Of a stretch of 64,000 bases of DNA, positions 10,978 to 24,396 are shown one piece after another. The stretch lies in the NCBI GenBank assembly GCA_037074705.1, contig CM073595.1:65400139-65464138 (forward strand), in the 5' to 3' direction. How positions within the stretch are numbered: position 1 is the stretch's first letter; each line of letters starts with the position of its first letter. The notes beneath the pieces were generated by a model. The model was not told where the DNA came from. It did not search any database and worked only from the letters and a program-made list of their open reading frames with translations. This DNA is from Zhengitettix transpicula (lineage: Eukaryota > Arthropoda > Insecta > Orthoptera > Tetrigidae). Made by a program: the position numbers and the translations under genes.

Positions 10978-12341
10978 ATGTGTGTGAGAGAGATTAATAC
11001 TTAGATATTTTGCGAGATGATATGAGAGTAGTTTTTATGTTTGTGGATATATTACCAAAATGTGATTAGTGTACTAAATTGATATTACTTTCTAATAATA
11101 ATAATATTTAACTCCCAACATTTTAAACACATTCCATTTGTGAGGGACCCTGTTGTACTCCTGCTGCTTGTATTACGCATTTCTCATTGTGCTTAAATAT
11201 GTTCCAAAAAGTTACTTATGAAGTAGATTTTTGTGTTTTTATGCAGTGTTCTTTAATTTTTATACTGTGGAACTGAAATGGGATGTGTTGAAGCTGAACT
11301 TTTAAATCTCAAAGGATATTTAAATTTAATTACAAAGTTCCATACACTGTTAAATTGTGATATACTAAAGGAATTGAAATGCTCACCAAGAGTGTTTTTA
11401 CTTCAAATTTTCCACCTATCTGTTTCGTCACTTACGGTGCCATCGTAGACAGCTGGTTCTTCGTGCCTTCTTTTACAAAAATTTTAATGAGCGGTCATGT
11501 TTGTATGTAATTTACTTGTGGAGCATAATTTTGAAATATGATAAACCCTTTGTTTTGATCTGAATGTTATCAGTTTTACACTGACCTGAGGTCAAACCAA
11601 ACGTCTTCCATATTCCACAATTCCCGTGGTCCCCTTCTGTCTTTCCTAGACCTGCAAAAGACTTGAATCTGAAGTGTGATGTGCAGTGTGTTGTACAGAT
11701 GGTGAGTTGGAAATGACTTTTTTGCAAAAAAATGTTTATATATAAATAAAAATTAGTGATTGAATTGAATTATTTCAATTTTGCCCTAATATCCTCCCTG
11801 CTAACGACAATTCCGATATGTTTAACCGTTGCTTATTTTATTCGAAACGTAGAAGACTGGTGCCGGTCGGTGCCAGAGAGATGCAGTATTTTCTATGGTG
11901 AGTATGGGTTAGATATTTGAATAGTTCCTTCCAGTGAATATTATACAGCTTGTTAATGTGTTTAATATTGTTCCTTGGTACACTTGACAGCATTATTGGT
12001 CACTGGAAGCCCAAAATTTTTTAATCTAAAGATTGTGATAGATGCTTAGGTTGCCAACAATATTTTGTATTTCACGGTGTTAATAAAATTAGGGGTGGAG
12101 CACTAGTAAAATATTTCATATTTTGTGCATTAGGTAATGAAGTTGCTGTTGCAATTTTATAAGTGATAAATTTGAGCCACTCAGATGGGGGGGGGCGGAG
12201 GGGGGGAAGTGTGACAAGTTAGCTAGCACAAGGATTTGAAATTTTATGAAAATGATTTATTTACAAATGGGTAAAGTTCATGCCTGATTTCAGAATGAAA
12301 TACAGATAGACAGAAAGCTGTTGACGGTCTCTACTTTTCCT
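10311..12341. other. AT-rich intergenic DNA downstream of inx2
   Basis: No gene recognised. It includes a long (TA)n run, listed separately. It could hold distal 3' UTR sequence of inx2, but no signal shows this. Confidence 0.5.
10919..10973. repeat. (TA)n microsatellite
   Basis: About 27 perfect TA units followed by TTTGTATGTGTGTGAGAGAG. Confidence 0.95.
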
Positions 12342-12445
12342 CAGCTTGTCTGAACTGAGTAGGTCCAGGTCAACAGTTTCTAAGGACAGTTGTTTGTAAT
12401 GTCAGTAGTCTGTTTGAATTACCATTTACCTTCACTTAGATCTAT
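12342..12445 (+). repeat. Short dispersed repeat, copy 1
   Basis: It contains CTGAACTGAGTAGGTCCAGG and, some 60 bases on, TTTGAATTACCATTTACCTTCAC. Both blocks recur in order at 32703-32810. A third partial match (CTCAACCGAATAGGTCCACG) lies at 15970-15992. Probably a fragment of a SINE or a LINE end. Confidence 0.45.
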
Positions 12446-15400
12446 TTTCTTCTGAATATTAGACAACGATACACCTAAAAAAAATGTTAATCCCATATCC
12501 AAAATTAAAATGTGTGTGTATGATAAATGGCTGGAAATGTACCTTGCAATTTCCATAGATGTATATATTCTGGTTAAATAGATTAATTATGGAACCGTCA
12601 TATTTAATTCTATCGATGCCTTCCAAGATCGTCAATATTACAAAAAGAAAAATCAGCATCTGGAAATCTTTCCTTAGAAGATCGACCACCTCCGTCTAAT
12701 AAATATGAACATTTTTTGTGTGCAGGTAAGTTGGCGTATACATGGATATAGATTAATGTATGGTATGAGCAAAATCTGGAGCTACGTAAGAACGACTAGC
12801 ATTAAATTATTTCTGAACAGCCAGAATAATATCCTCGCGATACTACATCGCGTTTAAAATTAAGAGAAAACCAAAGAAGGTGCAACGAAAAAAACTGTGG
12901 CGGGTAACTAAGACAAAATATCACCAGAAATGGGGAAGGGATAACGTAATGATTACAAAAGTGTCTGCGGTAAGTAACCGTTGATAATACTGATGTTTCT
13001 TAGAAAAACTAATTAGTTGTTTATCCCTAATTTCAAAGGTTGCACGTATCCAGGACTATCTTCAATATTAATAGCCATTACATTTTAAAGGAGAATTTGA
13101 AACGGAAATAAAGTTTCCAACATACGGAAACGTTGGTAATATCGTTCTCAAATGAGACAAAATAATTGCTATGCAATTCACCAAGAAGCAAACAAATCAA
13201 AAAGATGGGGATCAAGTAAAATTATCAATGACGCGGTTTTCTTCCATTTACATGTAATCTCATTTCATCGAACACTCGAGCTGTGGTTTGTTTCCGTAAT
13301 TCGTACCTTGAAAGGTAAAAACCCCTGAAGCTGACATTTGCCTCGCAGTCCCCCGAAGACAGATAGTTTTATAGGGGGTTGTTTGGCTTTTAAAATAAAT
13401 ACACCAATTGATTATTCACCACCACATTATATTTTCCAGTAAACAGCATACATGCGCACGGGACGTTACTGTTGAGCGTCCGGCTATTCCTTCAGCTCTG
13501 CTTGCTCTGTTCTACTTGTTCAAAAGCACTCGATCATCAAAATCGAAGTGTTACCAACTACGCATTTTACACAATATGTACACCTACAGTTTATTATAGT
13601 TCGAAAAGGGTTAAATACTCATTTTTACTGCATTTTGATTGGTTTTTTTTCAACACACTGCAACCCCTAAAGCAACTGAACTGATATTCTAGTTAACATT
13701 TCTACAGTTTCTAAACATCACTTTTTCACTCTCCTATCCATTCACGCTAAGTTTAGTTTTCGTCTCTGATAAGGACTGTGGAGCACTTAACAAAGAGATG
13801 TTGCTACGCATTTCATTTATATTTCTTCTCCGAAAGATAAAGGCACTAAATAGGCGAGAAATAAAGAAATTGCATGAAGCCAGGATGTTCTCCACAACTC
13901 GATGTAAAACACACTGTGATTCGTTTCCACACCACAATCTAGTATATTTAGGGTAGCAAACGGCCATATATAAATATGAGACACAATCTTTGCTAGAACT
14001 TAAATTGAGTGCCGAAGAGGTGTCACAGCCGTACAAAGGCCGCGAGGTTTGTCTCTGATTAAATACTTTTTTTTATCATGACATCAGTTACCTGACGACG
14101 ACGGAGTTGGCTATCGAAACGCAGTGTTCTACACAAGGAACCCGGGTTGAAATCCCCAGAACTACATTCGCTAATAATTCAAATGGTTGAGATTCCGAGC
14201 AGACAGCACCTCTGAGGACACGAGTGATCTTTGGAATAACCCCTAAATGTGGAAATTGACTTATATAAGTGCGATGGAACAACTTGATTCAGTTGATGGT
14301 AAATGTGTTAAACAGAATTAGATGAAATAATAGTATTATTTAAATATATTGTGCGTGTAGACGCACTTCATCACTCTTTTACATCCTACGTAACATACAA
14401 ATATCGTCAGTTCCCTCTTTAACCAATCCATATCACTAACTCAACTGGAAGAATTCAAAATCCACCGTTGTTGCTTGTACTGCAACCTACTAACATGTCA
14501 GCACAAGTCTTTCAGTGTTGTCATTGTTGCGAATAATCGAATATTTGTAGTAGATTGAGTGCTATGTTCTTGGCACGGAACCAGGCATTTCGATTTTCAT
14601 GCGCCATATGCACTTTCGCGTTGAGGTCGTTACGTTCTCGTCAGTGGCTATTAAATTTGTACCGCCTGCCTTCAGTACTTATTTCAAAGGTTGCATGTAT
14701 CTAGGAGTATCTCTAATATACGGGCTAGCAATTGCCGTAAAATTATTCACTGTGGGACGCGATGTGCGATTAATTTCAAATCTTAAAAATAAGGTTGAGC
14801 GTCAGAAATTTCGGTCACAAAGTTTTGCTTTACATTATTTGAATGCCACCCGAAATATTCTGCTTTATTTAATAATAAACATCTTCGAGGGGTCTGAAAA
14901 TGTAACAGTTGGTTTTGAATTTTCATCACTTGATGAGCGAAATTTTTATATACGCGTTTTTTACCTCACATATTTTATTCAAGATGAGGTTTAATATATG
15001 TATTGTACTTAGTTTCCGGCTTTCTCAATGAACAAAAGAAAATTGCACTTCTATCTTCAGTAAATACAGCCACAGTACTAAATCGTGTTCATTAAACACA
15101 TTTTACGTTACGCGAGATTAATTTTCACTCCTATTAAGTGCTCGTGTCCAATTGAAACATCCCGGAAAAACTTCGTTCCTCCTCAAAATTGCTCTTGAAG
15201 TTCACAGATGGGTCATTCTTCAGGAGCAGAAAGCCGAAATAGCAGGGTTTTGGACTCAAGGCTATGCTGAATTCTAGATATAGTAAACTTCAATCAGGAC
15301 TACGTCAAATCAGACAATGGAAGTCAAAAAATAACTTATCTGTTCGGATATTATTTCCAAAATGCGAGTGATTTTCTATGTAAAAAATAACTCGTTTATC

Positions 15401-16129
15401 TTCCGATGGTTGCATTAAAGTAAAGTGAAATTAATGATAGGGAAAACGTAAGATAACTTGATAAGAAAATTCAACTTGCAGGTAGACTCAAAAACAATTT
15501 AATAAACACTACTAAGAGCATCACGACGTAATTTGTAATACATCTCCTTATTAGACCATAAGTTGTGGTATCTAAATTAAAAAACATATGCATAAGTATA
15601 GGAAATTTGTCGGTGTCTCTCAAAGGTGAATATTGTACACAGGCCATTCCTTTTTCGCGTCAGCGTGCTGTGCCCAAAGCACAAGGTGTTGAAATCCAAG
15701 CTGGCAAACTTTCCAGACGAAAAGACAGCGCCTTGGCAGCGGTGTTCAGTGACATGGCAGTGTGCTGGAATATGAATAACCTCAACTGACTTATCTTCCA
15801 TCTACTTCCTCCGTAATCACTATAGTACTGCAGGTAAATTAAGTCCCGGTATTTAGGAATGAATTATACAAAAAGGGGCGCAGAACGGGATTCAAAGAGT
15901 GGTATAATATTCGGGTGTTCCATCGCTCAGACACCGAAGGCCGTGGACAGCCTCTGTAGTCTCTGGGTTGGACTCAACCGAATAGGTCCACGTGTGTCAG
16001 GATCGTGGCCTCACGAGTCTGAACGACGGTCTATCACTGACATTTTCTCTCTTTAGCACTTTTCCAAAACAGATAACGGATCATCGAATCAACATTCTTT
16101 CAATAATTTTTCTTCTTCTAATAAACAAA
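12446..16129. other. Intergenic DNA, no gene recognised
   Basis: A frame of 131 codons at 14599-14994 has no domain and AT-driven composition. A 74-codon frame at 15565 is likewise unsupported. It includes a decayed ribozyme-like motif at 14091 and a partial short repeat at 15958-16000. Confidence 0.5.
14091..14122 (+). ncRNA. Decayed hammerhead-like motif
   Basis: CUGACGA, spacer C, then GACGG and GCUAUC around AGUUG, then GAAACGC. The stem has a mismatch. The order of core elements matches the better copies. Confidence 0.2.
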
Positions 16130-16455
16130 ACTGTGTTTGTTTATTTGTATGTTCCGAATACGAATCTACACCCGTGGAGCAAATTTCGTATGCGTTCATT
16201 GCGACCAGGAAACAAACACTGTCGGGGTGAGACACGTGTATCACCCCCAGGAGCGGGGTTGGAAATATTCAAACATGATAAAACGGCCGATATTTGAGTC
16301 GGATAAATATTTTTGGGGGTCAAGGAGATGTTATCTGAGTATAATTTCAACCCCTTACAGCGTGGTAAAGGAGATCATTAGGGGTGGGGGTGGAGGCACG
16401 TTACAAGAAAATAACACGATAATAACTGATATTTGAGTTAAATCCAGGGTTATGG
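16130..16455 (-). repeat. Unclassified dispersed repeat, copy D
   Basis: This is the reverse complement of the family at 19732-20137. The tail (TTGTATGTTCCGAATACG) is followed by a GACCAGGAAACAAACACTGT block, AAACGGCCGATATTTGAGTC and finally AGGGGTGGGGGTGGAGG and GGGTTATGGAT. The head with the CCGG hairpin is missing. Short open frames here are repeat sequence, not genes. Confidence 0.7.
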
Positions 16456-19400
16456 ATTATCCTTCCTTTCGAAAAACGGCTCCTCAATTTGTCATTTGCC
16501 TTATAGACATCGGGAAACGAGAAAGAATTTCTACACAATACTCTCGCTTATCATTTTTCTCAGTAAGTGATTCTTATTCTAATCTCTTGCCAACTGCACT
16601 CTATGGTAATACCTAAGTGGGGTTTGTGAAATTTCCACTGATGCTAGACATTTCGCAATGTATGTCGTCAAAACTAAACAATACTTGTGCGTAAGTAATC
16701 TACATTCAATGATAAATAATATAATGTCGGAAAGAAATGAGGATATCAACCGGATATATTTACGAAATATATTAATACCGTTATGATTGACACTTTTTTG
16801 TGTTAACGACACAGTTTTTCTTTGTTTCCTGTATTAAAATTGTGCACATAAAAATTGGTTGAAATTTACCATTATATATCACAAACACAATTAATCACTG
16901 TATGTGTTAGAAGGTCTTAATTAAAAATTCCCAATGCATTGACACACAAGTATAATAACCAATTATAGAACAATTAAATTTTCTTGTTCCCATAATAATT
17001 ACCCCCCAGAATATAATAATACCATATGTCAGTAACGCATGAAAGTATGCAATGTAAACTAATTTTCTAGTAAATAAATATGATGGCCAAACATTCAGAA
17101 AAGGTTTAATAATCGAAAATGCAGGATATTATGTTTTGTCACTAATTTGGGAGGTCATCAGGTAAACAGTAATTGAAAAAAAGACGAGACGTCGATTTTA
17201 TGATCGATTTCTTCAATGCTGTTGAATATCCTGATAAATTTAAATGTATACTCTTCATAGATTTTCAATTAATAGGTTCCAAAATTTATTTAATATTATA
17301 TAGAATAATTTTGAATAAATCTGAATTCTATGCCAGTTGTTTCTTTTTTCAACTATTTTTCACCTGATTAAGTCCCATATTAGGGACAAAACGCAGTAAT
17401 TATATTGTCATAATTTTATTAATTCCTTTGTCAATTATTAAAGCTTTCTGTCTGTATGGTCATTGTATTTATTCAGTTATTGTGTCAGATAAATATCAGT
17501 ACTAAGTTTCAGATCGACGAACTTCAATTTTTCTAACATTATAGCTAAGCTTTATTTATTTTGCAAGGATTTTATCGTGCATTTTCCTATTTAATATCAT
17601 CAGTTAATGCCAAGCATTTAATATTTGTCCTAATGGTGCAGAATAATGACACAGCTATATTGTTAGTTTTAAATTGCGTAAAATGTATTTTATGACAATA
17701 ATTATAAGCTGCTAGCTGAAAATCAATTAACTATATTCTTAAATACAGAGTAATGTTTTAATTTTTATAAGGCCACTTGTTTTTTCTCTATTAAAATAGT
17801 CCTGTCGTCGGAAAACAATTGCAATCATAGTAAAATCATTTATATATATTATTGTAATGAAGTGAATTCGATTTAATTATTTTTTGGTTATTTTTAATAT
17901 TGTTAAATCTGCAGGAATGAAGGAAGTTATTTTCAAACAGTTGTATTGTAATTATAAAATATTATCTACGTATTAACTCCTTCAGGATATTTAAATTCAG
18001 AATTTAACCACCGATTTATTCTGTTTATAATTGACAACTCTTTATTTTGCGTGAGTTCAAGTAATAAAAATTGCTATTTAATAATCGGAAGCGACAATCA
18101 AGGGAATTGAAGCGGAAATTCTAATTGTCGAGTCCGAAGTGAAGCTCCAGAAACACGCTATCCTGTGAGAGTGCCTGATCAGCTGTGGAGATCTTGTCGT
18201 AAGAGGACAGTACAAGTAAAAGTGTTCAAATTTACTCTATATGCAGTTTGAGGACAAATCACAAAGTTTTTATTGCGGTAGTGTTCATCCTGCAATTTCT
18301 GGAAATATTTACAGCACCCCTATTTATCTTGATGAAACAGTGTTTTCGTGTCTGCCGACTTTTGACTAAACTAGAACCTTCTACAATTTTGATGCAATTA
18401 ACTTCTCAATTTTTAACAATTATAACATTTGTATTTTTAAATTTTGTGTTAATAAATATGTTGTTTCGAACTTATTAATTTAAAGAACCGAAGCCAATTA
18501 ATTTTAAATAATCAATGCAGCAAAAATAAAATCAGCAATTTTCACATAATATATATTAAAAAGTGCAATTGAACCAACAATATTTGTCCCCAATGATAAT
18601 GGACATTTTTACCTGCATATTCAGTGTTCCTCTTTGTCCTCTATTACGCAAGTAGGAGACAATCTATTAATTTGAGTTTGAAGTAATTCAATGGTACTTA
18701 ATTTTTCCAACAAAATACATTGATCTCCGCAATCAAATGATTTTTAAAAGACAACAGAAAATTGCTAATGGGTTCTGTTTTTGATTTGGCAACAGCAAGA
18801 TTAAATTGCGTCACATTGCAGATACAGCAGGATGAAATGTTAATGATTTTTCCGCTGTGAAGGATTGAGGCAAAGACACGTGTATGGTGAATAACCTTGG
18901 GAGCAGCTGCGACACTCGCTACAGACACCATACTAATGTCACGGAAACATCCAAATTAAGGTGTGCACTTGGAAATGTAAGGTAGACAAGTATACAATAG
19001 TTTCATTGCGTACTTAAAGTTGATTAAATAAAAACAACGCGAAACAAAAGGCGAATGATTATAAACTAGAGTTTATAGCGTATTATTTTGTCTAGACGTG
19101 TTGTCATGTTGTAGCAGCTAAATATGGCACGTAAACACTAGTTTTAAAAGAGATCGCCGTTATATTTTTAATTTCTATGAAACGCAGCAAATTAAATTAG
19201 ACACCATTTTTCCCAGTTTCACTGCCAAGATTCGGTCAGTTCCATTAGACATTTCAATTCTCAGATCTTTGTTTTTAGAAGTAAAGTGTCATTATATAAT
19301 TTTTTAACATATGTTAATTGGTCATGAATGTTCATGCTCGTTATAGTTATGGAGATTTAAGGAGATTTGCCACTCCAAAACATCAGAAAAGGGTCATGGA

Positions 19401-19731
19401 AGATGTCAGTCCCGGTAGCGCAAGGCCCTAAATGAGCCTAGGACAATTACTGAAACTTTATATAGAATGACTGAGTGCAAGGAGTTGCCCGGGTATTTAT
19501 TTAAATTAACCCGGAGTAGGAATTGATTAGACACTAAACTCTTGGTAAACATTTCATTTAACCAGCATCAGCGCCAGTGTTAGTAACATTTACCATTTAC
19601 ATTCCCCTCACCGACCTAACCCCTCGGCACGATGACGTGTTAACAATAAGTCATGTTCTATAGATCCTGTATAGAAGCCAAGCATAAAGGTGTTCAGTTT
19701 GTCAGGGTGCATATTTTTTTGTTTATTTTAG
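16456..19731. other. AT-rich intergenic DNA
   Basis: No supported gene. A 76-codon hydrophobic frame at 18248-18478 reflects AT-rich composition (Phe, Leu, Ile codons) and has no family signature. Confidence 0.5.
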
Positions 19732-20137
19732 ACTATCTGGGTTCCCGGCTTTGCCCCGGTTGTCATATATCAATAATCCCCGATTTGACTCCAATATGGG
19801 TTGCTTTTTCATTATTTTTATGCGACGCTCCTCCACCCCCACCCCTAAGCGTGCTCCCGTCACACGCCGAAAGGGGTAGAAATGATGCACAGGTAACATC
19901 GGCAGAAACAATCACTTTGACCTCTACAAATATTTATCCCACTTAAATATCGGCCGTTTTAGCATGTTTGAATATTTCCACCCCTGATCCTGCGGGTGGT
20001 AGACGTGTCTCACACCGACTGTTTGTTTCCTGGTCGCAAGGAACACGAGTACGAAATTTGGTGGTGTAGATTTGTATGCGGAACATACATACATATAAAC
20101 ATACATACAAACAAACACACTGTTTTATTTTTAGCAA
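19732..20137 (+). repeat. Unclassified dispersed repeat, copy E (most complete)
   Basis: It opens with ACTATCTGGGTTCCCGGCTT and then TGCCCCGG, which can form a CCGG...CCGG hairpin. It contains all shared blocks: TTGTCATATATC, GATTTGACTCCAATA, CTCCACCCCCACCCCTAAGC, AAATATCGGCCGTTTTAGC, and GTTTGTTTCCTGGTCGCAA. It ends in a CATACATACAAACAAACACA tail. Read in reverse it ends in ...CCGGG-ACCCAG-ATAGT, reminiscent of Helitron 3' ends (hairpin then CTRR). That is speculation. Confidence 0.7.
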
Positions 20138-22072
20138 ACTAATATGTTAATAATTTCATAGTGATCAGTTTTACAAATTCTTTTGTCGAATTTGGAGGAT
20201 TTATGGTGAAAACATACTTTATATAATTATACTATAAATCAATCATTAGTAAATATCTCCTCTTTAGGATACTACCTGAAGAAGATACAAATAGGTATCG
20301 AAACGACGTTTCAATTAAAATAAAAAATAAAAAGTGACTGTATAAGGTCATCAATTTGTTTTATTATTGTAGTTAGCTGTAACTGTAGCAAAGCATCTGC
20401 CGATTGCTTCAATTTGATACACTGCTGCAGATTTAATGACTGCGCGGCCATGAACCTCTAAACCCGTCATATGTTATCAACAACTGGTATCTAGCGGGAA
20501 AGGAACGGCGCAGATTTTCAAATACTAAATATCAAGTAATTGTAAACTTCACCCGTAAACACTTATTCTCATTACCGGTAATGATAAATAATGCAGCAAA
20601 TACTGCTGAAGTGCGAAGATCTTTGGCTAGCAGTCAGAAGAGAAATGTTTTATTATTATTATTATGGGCTAAAGGCCGTGCCCTCTTGAGAGCACTCACG
20701 GCCAAGCCTGAGGGTTCACCACTTTCTACACCCCCTCTGCACGTAATGTTAGTAAACTAACATGGAACCAAAGGAATGGGTACTTGCGTCTGATCCGCAC
20801 CTGAGGGCATAATACGGTCAATCACGGGGATAGATTGTGACAAAGACAGAATGAAGAGCGTAGGGCTGCCCTAATTGAAGCTGAAGGGTTTCCTTATCGG
20901 GGGAAAAAACCCTCAGCGTTATGGGTTGAAGGGCACAAGGAGCTAGAATAGTGTTCTTGTACGGCAGCAACATGCAAAAAAGGGGATTTAAATTGCTTAC
21001 GCTTAAATGTTGTTTCCCCGAATCCATAGTTCCGTTACCTTGAATTGGCTAATTGGAAGGCATAGCAGAACGAATGGGAACACTTTGAAACATTTCAACT
21101 GCATTGTGTAGGAGAACGTTTACTATTTTTTGTTGGGGCGTGAGTTGCAGGGGTAAAACCTCTTTCCCCGGTGGTGGTAAAGAGCCTTCGTCCAAAAACA
21201 TTGATGCTTAGAAGAACGGTATAAGTGGGAGAACAGAAAATGATGCAAACGCGAACATGAGCAGAGTCACGTTTGGTATTGCATCAGTTCGTATCTTTAC
21301 AACCCAGCCCCAGGGAACAACTGTTTGGGCTTGCAGTTCTTGGACCAAGATTTGTTATCTATTTATTAAATACGACGCAAACTCGTAGAGATATTCCAAT
21401 GAAAATGTTAGAATTTTTATCAAACAATATACTGTAACCTGCATTCCCAGACTGAAATGTATCTTACTCATTGTTATCATATGACATGATTTAACTGCAA
21501 GATAGTGTGAAATAAAACAAAGCAGATAATAGGTTCTGAAAGTTGAACGCAGTATCTGATCAGTGGAGGCCATGCTGACGCTGCATTGACGTCAGATTAT
21601 ATTGCAAACTTTTCCGTTTCTCGCAGATGCTTCGTAACAGGTATTATGTTGAAAACAATTATCGTGATTAATCAATCTCGTTTCACGGAAGACCCCGACT
21701 ATCAAATCGACTTGTTATATTCATAACGCACAGAGGAATTATTTGTTTTCTGGCACATGAATTACTCTTTAGGAAAAAGAGTCGTCAAACAGCCAAGCCA
21801 AGGGAACTATAATTAGTATAATGATTTAATGTTCCTCCGTATTTTTTCTCGAATGTATTTCAAATTTTCCATACGCGTGCAGTCTAGAAATCACGATTCA
21901 ATTAATAGCTGTTTTCGTAATTGAACTCCAAGAAATATGTCAAGAATCAACACAAAAACATGTCGTAGGATCCTAATTATGTCATAGAATTAATAAACGA
22001 GTTATAGCTATCTGCTTCATTTCGTTTGCGTCAAGCGACCAATTAATATTTATCATTCTGTATACTCATGTA
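20138..22072. other. Intergenic DNA with a GC-richer unclassified block
   Basis: The part at about 20660-21350 is GC-richer, with phrases such as GGGCTAAAGGCCGTGCCCTC. It may be an old transposon, but its short frames (69-72 codons) show no domain. Confidence 0.4.
20275..20310 (+). ncRNA. Hammerhead-like ribozyme motif
   Basis: CUGAAGA, spacer A, stem GAUAC, loop AAAUAG, stem GUAUC, then GAAACGACGUUUC. All five stem II pairs are Watson-Crick and differ from other copies. The 3' part GAAAC-GAC-GUUUC can itself form a hairpin where stem III would be. Confidence 0.4.
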
Positions 22073-22197
22073 GATAGGAAAGAGGACCAGAGAGCAGCTG
22101 ACTTACCTTAAATCAACAGTTGGTCCAGTTTGTCCAAATTCTGGACCAACCTGTTCATTGAATGTAAGTCAGCTGCTCTTTTTTCCTCTTTCCTATC
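22073..22197. repeat. Long hairpin (foldback MITE or small-RNA source)
   Basis: Arms of about 56 bases are highly complementary around the 12-base loop TTTGTCCAAATT. The left arm opens GATAGGAAAGAGGA and includes GAGCAGCTGACTTAC and GTTGGTCCAG; the right arm is its inverse with about ten differences. No ORF. Confidence 0.85.
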
Positions 22198-23264
22198 CAA
22201 AAGAGTTAATTAATTGGCTTTGTCACATTTCCTTATTTTATATATATTCTGGTATGCACAATTTTATTAAAGAAACAAGAGAAGGAAGTTTAAATTAAAA
22301 CAATTTTTTTAAAAAGATATAGATTATTTATTTGAAAAATTTGACTTTCGTTGAATTTACATTTTATATTTTTAAGTAAATGCCTCAGCTTTTATGAGAA
22401 TCTAAATTAAAATTTACAATAACAAAATTTTATACCAACAACAAAACTATAGAAATCTGGCGGCAAACGATATTTACGTTACAATATCATTTATTTAGAT
22501 CTTCTCTGGCTTGTGCACACGCGATTATTTTAATTTTCATAGAACACTATTTTTCACTGACAGGCCGTAGCACTGATTTTATTATCGTCTCACTTTCAAA
22601 CACTTTGCAACATTTTCGGCGCCTTTCTGCTTTACTGTCGTACGTATGGTCACATTCAGTTTTGCTGTAGAAAATCTTTAATAATAAAAAAATGATGATA
22701 TTCAGCCCATACTTTGCTGAATTGACCACCACAGGCTTTTGCCCTGCTCCCAGAGGACACATGACTGACTATTTCTCACAACATACTGCCTTCTGACTGT
22801 GCTGTACGTCTCCCAAACACACACTGCTCTCTGACTATCTAAGTGACTGTCGACGCTAAATTTCTGAGCGTCTTTTCGAAAATACACCGTGGCAACCATT
22901 ATAGTCTCTGCATTCTCGCGCCAAACAATGCTGTTCTTCACAATACTCTGGCCTCAAAGTTACGCCGCCAGTACTTATAGAAACAATCTATTATAAAACA
23001 TTTCATTATACATTAATCTCTAATATATATATTGTAATGCCAATTAATTAAGACATTAATTGAAAAAATAAATTGTTTGAGAAATCTATTCTTGACGGCG
23101 GTACAGAAAACAGCAACAATGTAGCCAAGTATTGTTTCCTTTGTCGGAAGAAGCAATGCGGCGCTCGGATTTGGAAGACGAGAGGCAGTTCACATTATGA
23201 TATGGTAGAGTTCAGGTCGCATTAGCAGGAAGGTTTGGTCGCAGGAAGATACTGAGAAGTTAGA
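22198..23264. other. AT-rich then mixed intergenic DNA
   Basis: No supported gene. Overlapping - strand frames at 22547-22941 (71 and 79 codons) share no domain and run in different frames of the same sequence, so I left them out. Confidence 0.45.
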
Positions 23265-23430
23265 GTTGGCAAGCAGAAACGATAGGAAATGGCCGTATTA
23301 AAATAGACGAGATATTCTTTTAAAAAAAGTAAAGTTAAGTAGAAGCAGTTGACAGTCAGACGCGACGGAAATTGGTCGTGTTGAAATAGACAAGACCATT
23401 TCAAATATTTACGAAACCTGCTAAGCACAA
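23265..23430. repeat. Diverged tandem repeat, period about 83
   Basis: GTTGGCAAGCAGAAACGA followed by GGAAATGGCCGTATTAAAA recurs about 83 bases later as GTTGACAGTCAGACGCGA and GGAAATTGGTCGTGTTGAAA. About two units are visible. Confidence 0.5.
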
Positions 23431-23614
23431 ACAGTCTTGTGAACAATAGCCGGGTAGAATTAGCAATCAACCGAGTGAGAGACGAAAGGAGGATCATCCT
23501 GGTTCCTGAGTTGTGATCTAAAAATATTAAATTTAGAATCAGTGAATTTTAAAAGAAGTACAAAAACCCGTCATATTGCTTCGTAAATCAAAGGTATCCC
23601 GGAATGCTGGGCAG

Positions 23615-23985
23615 CCGTGAGTAAAATTTACAAACAACCAAGTATGTAAACCTTTTTAAAAGATAGCGTCAGATTTCGTTCTCTTCTTTTGTTTAAAATT
23701 TGTTAATTAGAATCCATCTTTTAGTTTAATTTCGTTGACAAGTAAATTTCGTCCTAGTTAATTAAAGAGTAAATCTTTTCTCTTTTAAATTGGAATTTGT
23801 GTTTAAGTTGAGAAATAAAATGATTCGCCATTATCAAACCCAGTAATGACCCTGAGATAAAGTTTAAATTGTGTAATGGTGTTTAAATTGATAATAAAAT
23901 TTTGTTTGTAAAGTTGAATAAATTTTTTATTTAAAAGTAAATTTTTTTAATATTACAATAGATATATATATATATATATATATTA
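23615..23985 (+). repeat. Dispersed repeat ending in (TA)n, copy 1
   Basis: It matches the reverse complement of 29155-29545. Shared blocks are CGTTCTCTTCTTTTGT, TATCAAACCCAGTAA, AAATTTTGTTTGT and TATTACAATA followed by (TA)n at 23961-23984. The microsatellite tail suggests retroposition. Confidence 0.6.
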
Positions 23986-24319
23986 GATACATTTAGGGAA
24001 CTAATAAAAATATAATAAGTAAAGTAATTTAATTTATGCTATGATTTAACTTATACAAATGGAAAAATTGTGAGTTGGCCTATTGTTTACTGTGTCAAGT
24101 GAAGGAATAGTACGTACTGTATTGCTCTGACATGCGCACCCTGATTGTCTACTGTAGTCTAACGACAACTCCCCGTGTTAAAACTTTGCGATCTTAGATT
24201 AAAATGAAAAATTACTTTGTTTATGCACAAAATTTACTATATAAAAACAGTGATACAGAAGTTGAAATTAGGCTTCTTTAGAAAATAATTAAATTTATTA
24301 AAATAAAAAATGTGTATGT

Positions 24320-24396
24320 GTTAAAATTGTGAAGGGGGGGGGGGTGCATTAAAATACTTAGGTGGGGCGTGGTAAAAAAAAGGTTGGGAAACGCTG
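24320..24396. mobile_element. One end of a hAT-like non-autonomous element
   Basis: On the - strand the end reads CAGCGTTTCCCAACCTTTTT, the common CAGnGnTTCCCAACC terminus of hAT elements. It is followed by a run seen on the + strand as a 13-base G tract near 24334. The other terminus was not found, so the element is truncated or the partner has decayed. Confidence 0.4.

Noticed and set aside
14137..14165. GGGTTGAAATCCCC, a possible T-arm or SINE B box
   Set aside because: No cloverleaf could be drawn around it on either strand.
14599..14994. 131-codon + strand frame
   Set aside because: AT-driven hydrophobic composition, no recognised motif, no splice or promoter context.
18248..18478. 76-codon hydrophobic frame resembling a chemoreceptor fragment
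   Set aside because: Only AT-rich Phe/Leu/Ile codons; no receptor signature residues.
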